Shown here piece by piece: positions 55,985 to 64,000 of a stretch of DNA of 64,000 nt (positions are counted from its first letter, which is position 1; every line of letters begins with the position of its first letter). Origin of the DNA: Mesorhizobium sp. GTDB lineage: Bacteria > Pseudomonadota > Alphaproteobacteria > Rhizobiales > Rhizobiaceae. The notes beneath the pieces are model-generated. The model ran no database searches. It was given only the letters and a program-made list of their open reading frames with translations, and had not been told where the DNA came from. The position numbers and the translations under genes were made by a program. Location of the stretch: the NCBI RefSeq assembly GCF_016793485.1, contig NZ_JAEULZ010000038.1, positions 1-64,000 of the forward strand. Reading direction: 5' to 3'.

Positions 55985-56434
55985 ATGGCCGAAGTTCTCT
56001 TCTACCATCTGACCGAATCGACGCTCGAGGATGCGCTGCCGGGGCTGCTGGAGCGCAGCACGGCGCGCGGCTGGCGCGCGGTGGTGCAATCCGGCAGCGA
56101 GGAGCGGCGGGATGCGCTCGACCAGCATCTGTGGGCGTTTCGCGACGAGTCCTTCCTTGCGCACGGCACCGACCGGGAGCCGCATGCGGCCGAGCAACCG
56201 GTGCTGCTGACAGTCACCGACGCCAACCCGAACGGCGCGGCGATCCGCTTTCTTGTCGATGGCGCGTCGCCGCCTGATCTTTCGACCTATGAGCGCGCCG
56301 TCTTCCTGTTCGACGGACACGACGCCGGGCAGGTCGAGGCGGCGCGCGAGCATTGGAAGACGATGAAGGCCGGCGGTCACGCGGTCACCTACTGGCAACA
56401 GACGCCCGACCGCCGCTGGGAACGCAAGGCCTGA
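55985..56434 (+). CDS. holC: DNA polymerase III chi subunit HolC
   Basis: Clamp-loader accessory protein that binds SSB. A 149-residue HolC: EVLFYHLTESTLEDALPGLL, LDQHLWAFRDESFLAHGT and ERAVFLFDGHD. pepA-holC order is kept from E. coli to rhizobia. In the 166-nt gap before it, an AT-rich segment (55876-55915) may hold its promoter. Confidence 0.93.
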   Translation: MAEVLFYHLTESTLEDALPGLLERSTARGWRAVVQSGSEERRDALDQHLWAFRDESFLAHGTDREPHAAEQPVLLTVTDANPNGAAIRFLVDGASPPDLSTYERAVFLFDGHDAGQVEAAREHWKTMKAGGHAVTYWQQTPDRRWERKA

Positions 56435-56470
56435 ACCGCTTGGCAAGCTGCCGGGAAACTGGACCACACG

Positions 56471-57100
56471 ATGCGCACATTCTTCCTCCTTGTCCTGATC
56501 GCGGGCGTGGCTGCCGGTTTCGGCTATCCCTGGGCGGTCACCAATTTTTCCGGCCGGGAGCTTGGGACATGGCCGGTCTACGAGCGCGGCAGCGGCTTCA
56601 AGCCTGTCACCACCCGGCTGACACAGGCCGATGCGCCGGTGCGCGTGTTGGTCGACCTGACCTCGCTCGGCCCTGTTGAATTCGCGCCGCGCAGCACGGT
56701 TCTCACCGTCACCGCCTCGGCCGGCGGCCGCACGGTGCTGGCCGACACGCTGACCTTCGCCGAAGCCAAGCCCCAGGAGAGAAGCCCGCAACTGCGCGAC
56801 CGGATCTATCGGGACGAGGGCGGCGTCATCACCGATATCGACGACGGCGACTACACCTTCGGCGTTGGACCTGGCGACACGGAGAGCATCCAGATGCGCT
56901 CCGTCGATCTCATCCTGCGCGCCGGCGCGATTTCCATCGACCGGCGCGTGCCGCCGATCGGCTACGCCGCGGCTGCGATCGGCTTCATCGGCCTTGTGCT
57001 TTCGATGCGGCGGCGCAGGCGCGACCGCGCCGCCAGCACCGAAACATTGCCGCCTCGCTGGGGAAGGGGTAGCGACGGGCCAGACGGCGGCGCGCGATGA
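56471..57100 (+). CDS. conserved membrane protein of unknown function
   Basis: A 209-residue protein. It has an N-terminal signal-anchor (FFLLVLIAGVAAGFGYPWAV), a periplasmic beta-rich domain (TVLTVTASAGGRTVLADTLTF), and a second helix near the C-terminus (GYAAAAIGFIGLVLSM) followed by an Arg-rich tail. No family is recognised with confidence. Its stop overlaps the rlmJ start (ATGA), so the two are coupled. Confidence 0.75.
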   Translation: MRTFFLLVLIAGVAAGFGYPWAVTNFSGRELGTWPVYERGSGFKPVTTRLTQADAPVRVLVDLTSLGPVEFAPRSTVLTVTASAGGRTVLADTLTFAEAKPQERSPQLRDRIYRDEGGVITDIDDGDYTFGVGPGDTESIQMRSVDLILRAGAISIDRRVPPIGYAAAAIGFIGLVLSMRRRRRDRAASTETLPPRWGRGSDGPDGGAR

Positions 57101-57957
57101 ATTATCGCCACGCCTATCACGCGGGCAATTTCGCCGATGTCGTCAAGCATGTCGCCCTGTCGCGGCTGGTCGAGTATCTGAAACTCAAGGAGAAGGCGTT
57201 CCGGGTCATCGACACCCACGCTGGCATCGGCCTCTACGACCTGTCCTCCGAGGAAGCCCAGAAGACAGGCGAATGGCATGGCGGCATCGGCCGGCTTCTG
57301 AGTGCCGATCTTTCGGATGAAGCGCGCCAGTTCCTCGCGCCCTATCTCGAGGCGGTCATGGCAGCCAATCCGGCGGGCGCGATCGAGAGCTATCCCGGGT
57401 CGCCGCTGATCGTGCGTCACCTGCTGCGTCCGCAGGACAGGCTTTCGGCCATCGAACTCCACCCTCAGGATTTTCACCGGCTGCGCGAGCTGTTCGCCGG
57501 CGATTTCCAGGTGCGGACGATGGAACTCGATGGCTGGCTGGCGCTCGGCGCGCACCTGCCGCCCAAGGAGAAGCGTGGCCTCGTGCTTGTGGACCCGCCG
57601 TTCGAGCAGGCCGGCGAGTTCGACCGGCTGCTCGACGGGCTCGACCGCGCGCACCGCCGCTGGCCGGGCGGCATCTATGCGCTGTGGTATCCGGTTAAAA
57701 ACCGCGCCGCCGTCGCCGAATTCCGCGAAACTCTGAGGCAGGCGGGTATTCCCAAGATCCTCGACGTGGTTTTCGAGATTCGCGCCGCTTCGGCGGAAGG
57801 CCTTTTCGACGGAACCGGGCTGGTCATCGTCAACCCGCCCTTCGTCTTCGAGGCCGAAATGCGCGTCATCCTGCCTGAACTGATGAAGGCGCTTGGTGAG
57901 GATGCCACGGCAGGGTGGTCGCTGGAATGGCTGGCTGGCGAAGATGTCCCCGCTTGA
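57097..57957 (+). CDS. rlmJ: 23S rRNA (adenine2030-N6)-methyltransferase RlmJ
   Basis: Methylates A2030 of 23S rRNA in E. coli. The 286-residue protein has the RlmJ start MNYRHAYHAGNFADVVKHV, the TH-x-GIGLYDL motif, ESYPGSPLIVRHLLRPQD, and the catalytic DPPF (LVLVDPPFEQ). The first bases overlap the upstream gene. Confidence 0.95.
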   Translation: MNYRHAYHAGNFADVVKHVALSRLVEYLKLKEKAFRVIDTHAGIGLYDLSSEEAQKTGEWHGGIGRLLSADLSDEARQFLAPYLEAVMAANPAGAIESYPGSPLIVRHLLRPQDRLSAIELHPQDFHRLRELFAGDFQVRTMELDGWLALGAHLPPKEKRGLVLVDPPFEQAGEFDRLLDGLDRAHRRWPGGIYALWYPVKNRAAVAEFRETLRQAGIPKILDVVFEIRAASAEGLFDGTGLVIVNPPFVFEAEMRVILPELMKALGEDATAGWSLEWLAGEDVPA

Positions 57958-58018
57958 CCGGAGCGCGGCCGGAAACGATTATGCGTCGGCGGATGCCTGC
58001 CGCCCGGAGAGATGTTCC

Positions 58019-58456
58019 ATGTCACGCCTGACCCGTCCGATCCTTGCAGCGTTGCTGGCCGTATCAGCTTCGATTGGAGCCGTGCCGTCCGTCCAGGCGG
58101 CGGACCTCGGCAGTTACTCCGGAGATTCGGGCGTGTGCGGAAAGTCGTGGGTGCTGAACCGCATCACCAGCCGCTTCGCCTATCAGGTGCGGCATGTGCC
58201 CAACCTTCCACAGGTGGCGATCACCGATTTCCAAAACATCGAGGAGCGCCGCTACCTGCCCGCGCAGGAGGATCGTCCGATCGGCCGCACTTATTGCGGT
58301 GCGCAGGTGGTTCTTTCGGACGCGAGCAGCCGCGATATCTGGTACCTGATCGAGGAAGGGCAGGGCTTCGCTTCGATAGGGGACAATGTCGAGTTCTGCG
58401 TGTCGGGCTTCGACCGCTGGTCTGTATACGACGGGCGCTGCCGCGTCCTGCGCTGA
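58019..58456 (+). CDS. secreted cysteine-containing protein of unknown function
   Basis: A 145-residue exported protein with a clear signal peptide (LAALLAVSASIGAVPSVQAA). The mature part has four cysteines (GVCGKSW, TYCGAQ, VEFCVSGF, DGRCRVL), probably two disulfides. No catalytic motif seen. It resembles conserved rhizobial periplasmic proteins. GGAGAG lies 7 nt before the ATG at 58019. Confidence 0.8.
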   Translation: MSRLTRPILAALLAVSASIGAVPSVQAADLGSYSGDSGVCGKSWVLNRITSRFAYQVRHVPNLPQVAITDFQNIEERRYLPAQEDRPIGRTYCGAQVVLSDASSRDIWYLIEEGQGFASIGDNVEFCVSGFDRWSVYDGRCRVLR

Positions 58457-58466
58457 TCGTCGTGGC

Positions 58467-59195
58467 ATGATGCGGCGCGGGCTGCTTGCTGCGATTGCCG
58501 CGGCTCTTGTGGCCGCGTGCAGCCAGGAAAGCGAACAGCCTGCCGCCGATGCGAAGCCGAATACGTCGATCGTCCAGACGATCCCGTCCGGCAAGCTGGC
58601 GTCCCCGTCGGTGCCCATCGGGTCAGGCTTCGATTTTTATGTCCTGTCGCTGTCCTGGTCGCCCAGCTACTGCGAAGCCGAGGGCGGCGACGCCAACCGG
58701 CAGCAATGCGACAGCGGCCGGCCGTATGCCTTCGTGGTGCACGGCCTCTGGCCACAGTTCCAGCGCGGTTTTCCGGAAAACTGTCAGACGGCCGAACGGG
58801 ACGTCGCCAACACCACACTTCGTACGCTCTACGACCTCATTCCGTCAGCCGGCCTCATCCGCTACCAGTGGCGCAAACATGGCGCCTGCTCGGGGCTGGA
58901 CCAGGAGGACTATTTCGCTGTCCTGCGCGCCGCCCGCGAAACCGTCGCCATTCCGGCGCGCTTTCGCTATCTCGACGGTTACTTGACGCTTGCACCGGGC
59001 GAGGCGGAACGAGCTTTCCTGACGGCGAATCCCTCGCTCCCGAAGGATGCCGTCGCCGTCACCTGCGACCGGCGCTATCTGCGCGAAGTCCGCGTCTGCT
59101 TGACCAAGGACCTGAAATTCCGTTCCTGTCCAGAGGTTGATAGGCGCGACTGCAAGCTGCCGAAGGTCGTGATGCCGCCGGTCAGGGGCGGATAG
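58467..59195 (+). CDS. RNase T2-family ribonuclease, probable lipoprotein
   Basis: A 242-residue T2 ribonuclease. Both active-site blocks are intact: CAS I FVVHGLWPQ and CAS II RYQWRKHGACSG. Cysteines that pair in this family are present. The N-terminus MMRRGLLAAIAAALVAAC looks like a lipoprotein signal, with Cys18 as the lipid site, rather than the plain secretion signal of most T2 enzymes. It would degrade RNA in the periplasm. 10 nt after the upstream secreted-protein gene, so possibly cotranscribed. Confidence 0.92.
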   Translation: MMRRGLLAAIAAALVAACSQESEQPAADAKPNTSIVQTIPSGKLASPSVPIGSGFDFYVLSLSWSPSYCEAEGGDANRQQCDSGRPYAFVVHGLWPQFQRGFPENCQTAERDVANTTLRTLYDLIPSAGLIRYQWRKHGACSGLDQEDYFAVLRAARETVAIPARFRYLDGYLTLAPGEAERAFLTANPSLPKDAVAVTCDRRYLREVRVCLTKDLKFRSCPEVDRRDCKLPKVVMPPVRGG

Positions 59196-59251
59196 TCAGG
59201 CGAATTTGCCCATCCAGCCCAGCGATTGCATCCACTTCAGAGGAACTCCCG

Positions 59252-59848
59252 ATGCCGAAAGTTCTTGTCTCGTCCGCTTCGCCCTATAGCTGCAAGGTCC
59301 GCATGGCCGCCGCCCGTGCCGGCATCACGCTGGAAGCCGTGGCGACCGAGACATCAAACCCGAGCGAAGACTTCCTCAAGGCCAATCCGTTGGGCAAAAT
59401 ACCCGTCCTCCTGACCGACGACGGCGAGACGATCTTCGACAGCCGCGCCATCACGCAGTATTTGAACCGCCAATGCGGGAACAAGCTTTTCCCGAGAAAT
59501 CCGGTCAAGCGCACCGAGGCCGAGAGACTGGAGGCGCTGGCGGACGGCATCTGCGATGCCGCGTTGGCGCATGTCTACGAGCGCCGGGGACGGCCGCAGG
59601 AAATCGTCCACCAGCCTTGGCTCGACAAACAGTGGGGCAAGGTGCTCCGGGCGCTCGACGCGCTGAACGCCAACCCGCCGAAGCTTGGCAGCAAAATACA
59701 CGCAGGGCACATCGCGCTGCGCGCCGCGCTCGGCTATCTGGAGCTTCGTTTCGCCGGTCTGTGGGAAAAGGGCAGGGCGCGCCTCACACGATGGATGGCG
59801 CGCTTCGACGAAAAATTTCCCGAGCTGAAAGAACTGCTTCCGCGCTGA
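59252..59848 (+). CDS. glutathione S-transferase family protein
   Basis: A 198-residue GST. The thioredoxin-like half has LVSSASPYSCKVRMAAA (the Ser/Cys contact for glutathione), NPLGKIPVLLTDDG and IFDSRAITQYL; an all-helical C-terminal half follows. Substrate unknown. AGAGGAAC precedes the ATG. Confidence 0.93.
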   Translation: MPKVLVSSASPYSCKVRMAAARAGITLEAVATETSNPSEDFLKANPLGKIPVLLTDDGETIFDSRAITQYLNRQCGNKLFPRNPVKRTEAERLEALADGICDAALAHVYERRGRPQEIVHQPWLDKQWGKVLRALDALNANPPKLGSKIHAGHIALRAALGYLELRFAGLWEKGRARLTRWMARFDEKFPELKELLPR

Positions 59849-59873
59849 GCGCCGCCTCGAAAAAACGTGGCCA

Positions 59874-59902
59874 AAACAAAACCGGGCGCCGAAACGCCCG
59901 GT
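59874..59902 (-). terminator. intrinsic terminator of the Omp25-like gene
   Basis: Stem ACCGGGCG (59881-59888) / CGCCCGGT (59895-59902), followed on the minus strand by TTTGTTTT. It lies 22 nt after the stop of the barrel gene. Confidence 0.85.
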
Positions 59903-59923
59903 CCTGTCGAAATGCCGTCGGTA

Positions 59924-60601
59924 TCAGAACTTCATGCCGAGGCCGACGGTGATGCGGTGATCCTTCGCGTCGACTTCGGTCGGCAGCGAGAGGTTGTATG
60001 TGTCGTTGCCAAAATCGGTGTAGCGGTATTCGACGCGACCGAAGACGTTTTCCGTCACCATGACGTCCGCGCCGGCGCCAGCCGTCCAGCCGATCATCGT
60101 GTTCTTGTCGCTGAATCCGGCCGGGTCCGAAACCTCGAGGCTCTTCGCCGCGCCACCGGCGGTGGCGTACAGCAGGACGTTCGGCGACACGACATAGCCG
60201 AAGCGTGCGCGAAGCGAACCTTCCACGCCGGCATCCGAATACGCGCCTGCGTTGGAGCCGTCAGCCCAGTTGTAGCCGACATCGCCTTCCACACCGGCGA
60301 CAATATTGCCGGCCTGCCAGTTGTAGCCGGCGAAGCCGTTGACCAGGAAGCCGTCCGTTCCGACTGTGTTGCTCGGAATAACGCCATCGTTCAACTCTGT
60401 ATCACCCGAAAAGGCATAACCGAGCGACACACCGGCATACGCGCCAGACCAGGTGTTGAGCGGGGGCTCAACCATCGGTGCGGCCGGAGCTTCCGGAACG
60501 TCCATGACGGCGTCTGCGGCATAGGCGGGGATCGTGCCGATCAGGGCTACCAGCCCAAGGGCGGCAACGGCCGGACGGGCGAATTTGCGATTGTTCTTCA
60601 T
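59924..60601 (-). CDS. Omp25-like outer-membrane beta-barrel protein
   Basis: A 225-residue outer-membrane protein of the Omp25/Omp31 porin-like family. Signal peptide (AALGLVALIGTIPAYAAD), linker rich in Pro and Ala, then TWSGAYAGVSLGYAFSG, YNWQAGNIVAGVEGDVGYNW, GSLRARFGYVVSPNVLLYATAG, and a C-terminal GLGMKF strand ending in Phe as needed for BAM insertion. GGAG is 6 nt before the ATG at 60601. It shares its repeat pattern with each third of the protein at 6507-8420. Confidence 0.92.
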   Translation of the reverse strand: MKNNRKFARPAVAALGLVALIGTIPAYAADAVMDVPEAPAAPMVEPPLNTWSGAYAGVSLGYAFSGDTELNDGVIPSNTVGTDGFLVNGFAGYNWQAGNIVAGVEGDVGYNWADGSNAGAYSDAGVEGSLRARFGYVVSPNVLLYATAGGAAKSLEVSDPAGFSDKNTMIGWTAGAGADVMVTENVFGRVEYRYTDFGNDTYNLSLPTEVDAKDHRITVGLGMKF

Positions 60602-61001
60602 TCTTAACTCCATGACCACAGGACACGTGGCTTCCAATAGGCATCGGCCCGAGGCGGGAGGAACGGACCGGGTGCCTGACAGTTCCGAACTTGCTTTCGA
60701 AATGTGGCTCCAAGGAAGATGAAATGGGGTCATTGCCCGGCGCGATTGAGGCTGAAGCTGGGCGTTGCTACTTTGCAACAGCATCTGTCAGGAGTGATTG
60801 CCAAGGAGGGCTGTAACCCGCTTGGTGCAAGGCGTTGCGCGCACTATATGTTGCGGGCGAAAGGTGGATGCCCGAGGGTATTCCGCAGCGGCAGAACCGA
60901 GCATCTCGCCACAAAGCCGTCAAAAGAAAGAACGGATTTTAATAAATCGCCTCGGATGTCGGTTCGCGGCGAGCTCCGGATGGAACCGACAGGGATTGAC
61001 G
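60602..61001. other. divergent gap between the Omp25-like gene and the SDR gene
   Basis: Four hundred nt with no supported gene. It should hold both promoters. A GTTGC-TACTTT-GCAAC inverted repeat (60764-60779) and an AT-rich run near 60940-60955 are the visible features; neither can be assigned. Confidence 0.45.
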
Positions 61002-61766
61002 ATGGCCGTGGCGCCGAAGACAGCACTTGTGACGGGCGGGGCGAGGCGGATCGGTCGCGCAATCGTCGAAGACCTTGCCGCGCATGGCTTTGCGGTCGCG
61101 ATCCATTGCGGCAAGTCGCGTGCCGCGGCCGATTCCCTTGCCGACGAACTGACGAAGGCAGGTGCGCGAGCCGCGGTCGTTCAGGCCGACCTTACGGATG
61201 CGGCCTCAGTCAATGAGCTCATCGGCGTGGCGTCGGATGCGCTGGGCGACATCGGGCTCGTGGTCAACAACGCATCGATCTTCGAGGACGATTCGGTCGA
61301 AAGCTTCGATCCTCTCGTCGCGCAACGCCATTTCGCCATTCACGTCGTCGCGCCAGCCCTCCTTGCGCGCCGGTTTGCAGAGGCGCTGCCGGATGGGAAA
61401 GAGGGGTTGGTCGTCAACATCATCGACCAGCGCGTGTGGCGACCGACGCCGCGCTATTTCTCCTATGCGCTTTCCAAGGCGGCGTTGTGGAGCGCGACGC
61501 AAACGATGGCACAGGCGCTTGCGCCGCGCATAAGGGTGAATGCGATCGGGCCGGGCCCCACATTGGCAAATGTCCGGCAGGACCCGCACGACTTCGAGGC
61601 GCAGGTCGACGGGCTGCTGCTACGGCGCGGGCCGGAGCTTTCCGAATTCGGAGCGACGATCCGCTACCTCTGGGAGGCGCGGTCGGTCACCGGCCAGATG
61701 ATCGCCCTCGACGGTGGCCAGCATCTTGCGTGGCAGACGCCTGATGTGACAGGCATGGTGGAATGA
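61002..61766 (+). CDS. SDR-family oxidoreductase (pteridine reductase-like)
   Basis: A 254-residue SDR. Cofactor motif [19 protein letters not shown] with the GGARRIG form typical of pteridine reductase and FolM-like enzymes, [12 protein letters not shown], and the YALSKAALW catalytic Tyr/Lys. It lacks the usual Ser block ([17 protein letters not shown], with Asp in its place), as in FolM-like proteins. AGGGA precedes the ATG at 61002. The stop overlaps the uvrC start (ATGA). Confidence 0.87.
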   Translation: MAVAPKTALVTGGARRIGRAIVEDLAAHGFAVAIHCGKSRAAADSLADELTKAGARAAVVQADLTDAASVNELIGVASDALGDIGLVVNNASIFEDDSVESFDPLVAQRHFAIHVVAPALLARRFAEALPDGKEGLVVNIIDQRVWRPTPRYFSYALSKAALWSATQTMAQALAPRIRVNAIGPGPTLANVRQDPHDFEAQVDGLLLRRGPELSEFGATIRYLWEARSVTGQMIALDGGQHLAWQTPDVTGMVE

Positions 61767-63823
61767 GTCCGAGACCCAGACCTGAATACGGCGACGATGC
61801 CGAGGCAACGGACGACATTGCGGGTTTCATAGCCGGCGATGAGTCTGACGACGAGGACATAGCTGCCGACGAGCCTGTTGAACCGTCTCCCGGCCTGGAC
61901 GCAGCTTTCACGGCGATCGACTGGAGCGCGCATGCCAGCGATGCCGACGGCAAGGTTGGGCCGGAGGTCATCCAGACGCTGGTCAAGCGCCTTCCCAACG
62001 CACCGGGCGTCTATCGAATGATGAATGCCGCCGGCGACGTGCTCTACGTCGGCAAGGCGCGCAGCTTGAAGAAGCGCGTCACCAACTACGCCAACGGCCG
62101 CTTCCACACCAATCGCATTGGCCGCATGGTGCGCGAGACGGCGACGATGGAATTCGTCGTCACCCGCACCGAGATCGAGGCGCTTCTGCTGGAAGCCAAC
62201 CTGATCAAGCGGTTACGGCCGCGTTTCAACGTGCTTTTGCGCGACGACAAGTCGTTTCCGTACATCGTGCTGACGGGCAACCATCCGTCGCCCGGCATCT
62301 TCAAGCACCGCGGCGCGCGCTCGCAAAAGGGCGACTATTTCGGCCCGTTTGCGTCAGCAGGGGCGGTCGGCCGCACCATCAATTCGCTGCAGCGCGCCTT
62401 CCTGCTCAGGACATGCACGGATTCGGTCTTCGAGAGCCGCACGCGGCCCTGCCTGCTCTATCAGATCAAGCGTTGCTCCGGCCCCTGTACTGGCGAGATT
62501 TCGACTGGCGACTACGCCGAACTGGTCGACGAGGCGAAGGACTTCCTGTCCGGCCGCAGCCAGAAGGTGAAGTCGGAAATCTCCGGGCAGATGCAGCAGG
62601 CCGCCGAAGACCTCGATTTCGAGCGCGCGGCGATCTACCGCGACCGGCTTGCGGCGCTGAGCCACGTCCAGAGCCATCAGGGCATCAACCCGCAAGGCGT
62701 GGAGGAAGCCGACGTCTTCGCCATCCACCTGGAAGGCGGACATATCTGCATACAGGTCTTCTTCTTCAGGACCGGGCAGAACTGGGGCAACCGCGCCTAT
62801 TTTCCGAAAGCCGATCCGGCGCTTGAGGCACAGGAGGTTCTTTCGTCATTCCTCGCGCAGTTCTACGACGACAAGCCCTGTCCGCGCACGATCATGCTGT
62901 CGCACAAAGTGGAGGAAGAACAGTTGCTCGAGCAGGCGCTTGCTACACGCGCAGGCCACAAGGTCTCGATAATGGTGCCCCAGCGCGGGGAGAAGAAGGA
63001 CCTGGTGGACCATGCCTTGCAGAACGCGCGCGAGGCGCTTGGGCGAAGGCTGGCAGAAACCTCGACGCAGACGCGGCTGCTCGACGGATTCGCGCAGACC
63101 TTCGGACTGGCTTCCCCGCCGCGCCGCATCGAGGTCTACGACAACTCGCACATCATGGGCACGAATGCCGTCGGCGCCATGATAGTCGCCGGGCCGGAAG
63201 GCTTCGTGAAGAACCAGTACCGCAAGTTCAACATCCGCTCGACCGACATCACGCCCGGTGATGATTTCGGCATGATGCGCGAGGTGATGGAGCGACGATT
63301 CTCCCGCCTGCTCAAGGAGCATGGCGACGAGACGACAGGTCCGGAAGACGAGGAGAGCACCAGCTTTCCGGCCTGGCCGGACGTCATCCTGATCGACGGC
63401 GGGCAGGGGCAGATGACGGCCGTGCGCCAGATGCTCTCCGAATTGGGGGTCGAGGACCGCGTGGTGGCGATCGGCGTTGCCAAGGGAAGGGACCGCGAGG
63501 CCGGCCGCGAGCAGTTTTTCACGAAGGGCAAGGGTGGGTTCACGCTGCCGGTGCGCGACCCCGTTCTCTATTTCGTGCAGCGCCTGCGCGACGAGGCGCA
63601 CCGCTTCGCAATCGGCTCGCATCGTGCGAGGCGCAAGAAGGAGATGACGCGCAATCCGCTGGACGAGATCGCCGGCATCGGGCCGACGCGCAAGCGCGCA
63701 TTGCTGCTCGCCTTCGGCACGGCCAAGGCGGTGCGCAATGCCGCGATCGACGATCTCATGGCCGTGGACGGGATTTCGGAGACCGTCGCACGCATCGTCT
63801 ACAACCATTTCCACGAAAATTGA
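61763..63823 (+). CDS. uvrC: excinuclease ABC subunit C
   Basis: Makes both incisions in nucleotide excision repair after UvrAB loads. The 686-residue protein has an acidic N-terminal extension of about 65 residues, the GIY-YIG nuclease ([20 protein letters not shown]), the Cys-rich [13 protein letters not shown] segment, the UvrB-binding helices, the RNase H-like nuclease ([31 protein letters not shown]), and a C-terminal helix-hairpin-helix pair ([17 protein letters not shown]). Confidence 0.97.
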   Translation: MSPRPRPEYGDDAEATDDIAGFIAGDESDDEDIAADEPVEPSPGLDAAFTAIDWSAHASDADGKVGPEVIQTLVKRLPNAPGVYRMMNAAGDVLYVGKARSLKKRVTNYANGRFHTNRIGRMVRETATMEFVVTRTEIEALLLEANLIKRLRPRFNVLLRDDKSFPYIVLTGNHPSPGIFKHRGARSQKGDYFGPFASAGAVGRTINSLQRAFLLRTCTDSVFESRTRPCLLYQIKRCSGPCTGEISTGDYAELVDEAKDFLSGRSQKVKSEISGQMQQAAEDLDFERAAIYRDRLAALSHVQSHQGINPQGVEEADVFAIHLEGGHICIQVFFFRTGQNWGNRAYFPKADPALEAQEVLSSFLAQFYDDKPCPRTIMLSHKVEEEQLLEQALATRAGHKVSIMVPQRGEKKDLVDHALQNAREALGRRLAETSTQTRLLDGFAQTFGLASPPRRIEVYDNSHIMGTNAVGAMIVAGPEGFVKNQYRKFNIRSTDITPGDDFGMMREVMERRFSRLLKEHGDETTGPEDEESTSFPAWPDVILIDGGQGQMTAVRQMLSELGVEDRVVAIGVAKGRDREAGREQFFTKGKGGFTLPVRDPVLYFVQRLRDEAHRFAIGSHRARRKKEMTRNPLDEIAGIGPTRKRALLLAFGTAKAVRNAAIDDLMAVDGISETVARIVYNHFHEN

Positions 63824-63918
63824 TCGATTTCCGCGCTAAAAGCCTCTGGTCCATCGACTTTGATCGGTTGACCCCCTACATCGCGATCTGATTTCAGTAT
63901 GGCTGGATAGAGCAGAAG

Positions 63919-64000
63919 ATGGCCAGACAAGCGTTCAACCTGCCGAACATGCTGACCTACGGGCGGATACTCGCCGTTCCGCTGGTTGTTCTGTGCTTCT
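63919..64000 (+). CDS. pgsA: CDP-diacylglycerol-glycerol-3-phosphate 3-phosphatidyltransferase PgsA (5' part)
   Basis: The first 27 codons only, cut by the window edge. The start reads FNLPNMLTYGRILAVPLVV, the usual PgsA beginning with its first membrane helix. PgsA makes phosphatidylglycerol phosphate. uvrC-pgsA order is frequent in proteobacteria. The 95-nt gap after uvrC shows no terminator. Confidence 0.88.
   Translation, partial: MARQAFNLPNMLTYGRILAVPLVVLCF

Overview
The window looks like chromosome of an alphaproteobacterium of the order Rhizobiales, most likely a Mesorhizobium-like member of the Phyllobacteriaceae. This rests on high GC, gene orders typical of that group (dnaG-rpoD; rpsF-rpsR-rplI near dnaB-radA-cvpA-purF; fabD-fabG-acpP-fabF-mltG-yicC-gmk; lptF-lptG-lptD-surA-rsmA), Omp25-type barrels, DUF982 and HlyU proteins, and two copies of a palindrome common in rhizobial intergenic DNA. 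It is mostly core genome. No IS element, prophage, CRISPR array, tRNA or rRNA was recognised.

Layout: 0-4.4 kb, dnaG and rpoD, ended by a strong terminator. 4.4-15.6 kb, a mosaic: a Uma2-type nuclease beside a DCC/DUF393 gene remnant, a secreted EEP-family hydrolase, a protein made of three tandem Omp25-like barrels, yjbQ, a HlyU-type protein, a divergent TetR/VOC pair with two matching operators, a LOG hydrolase, a Pro/Ala-rich LysM protein and a lipoprotein. 15.6-25.6 kb: a Cys-rich ArsR regulator, an Atm1-type ABC exporter, phosphatidylethanolamine synthesis (psd, pssA) facing a PlsC-AMP-ligase fusion, OsmC, a frameshifted lectin-like gene, a HAD hydrolase and an SDR. 26-37.4 kb, nearly all on the minus strand: purF, cvpA, radA, a toxin-antitoxin pair coupled to radA, dnaB, an Rsm22-type Fe-S methyltransferase homologue, ynfA, cfa, and the ribosomal genes rplI, rpsR and rpsF.

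37.4-40.6 kb holds the most unusual item: a 30-codon gene with a very strong ribosome binding site and its own terminator, encoding a peptide with a lasso-type RiPP leader motif, downstream of a GNAT gene with no canonical start codon; an LTA-synthase-like transferase follows. 40.8-47.2 kb is the fatty-acid synthesis cluster and mltG, yicC, gmk. 47.3-53.9 kb (minus) is rsmA, surA and the LPS export genes lptD, lptG, lptF. 54.3-64 kb carries pepA, holC, rlmJ, a lipoprotein RNase T2, a GST, another Omp25 barrel, a pteridine-reductase-like SDR, uvrC and the start of pgsA.

Much of the window serves the envelope: phospholipid synthesis and remodelling (psd, pssA, the acyl-ligase fusion, cfa, pgsA), fatty acid supply (fab genes), LPS export (lptDFG), outer-membrane folding (surA), peptidoglycan (mltG, LysM) and outer-membrane barrels. 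A second theme is replication and repair (dnaG, dnaB, holC, radA, uvrC). TTG starts occur in several genes (ABC exporter, pssA, the toxin, yicC, lptD), usually with a good Shine-Dalgarno.
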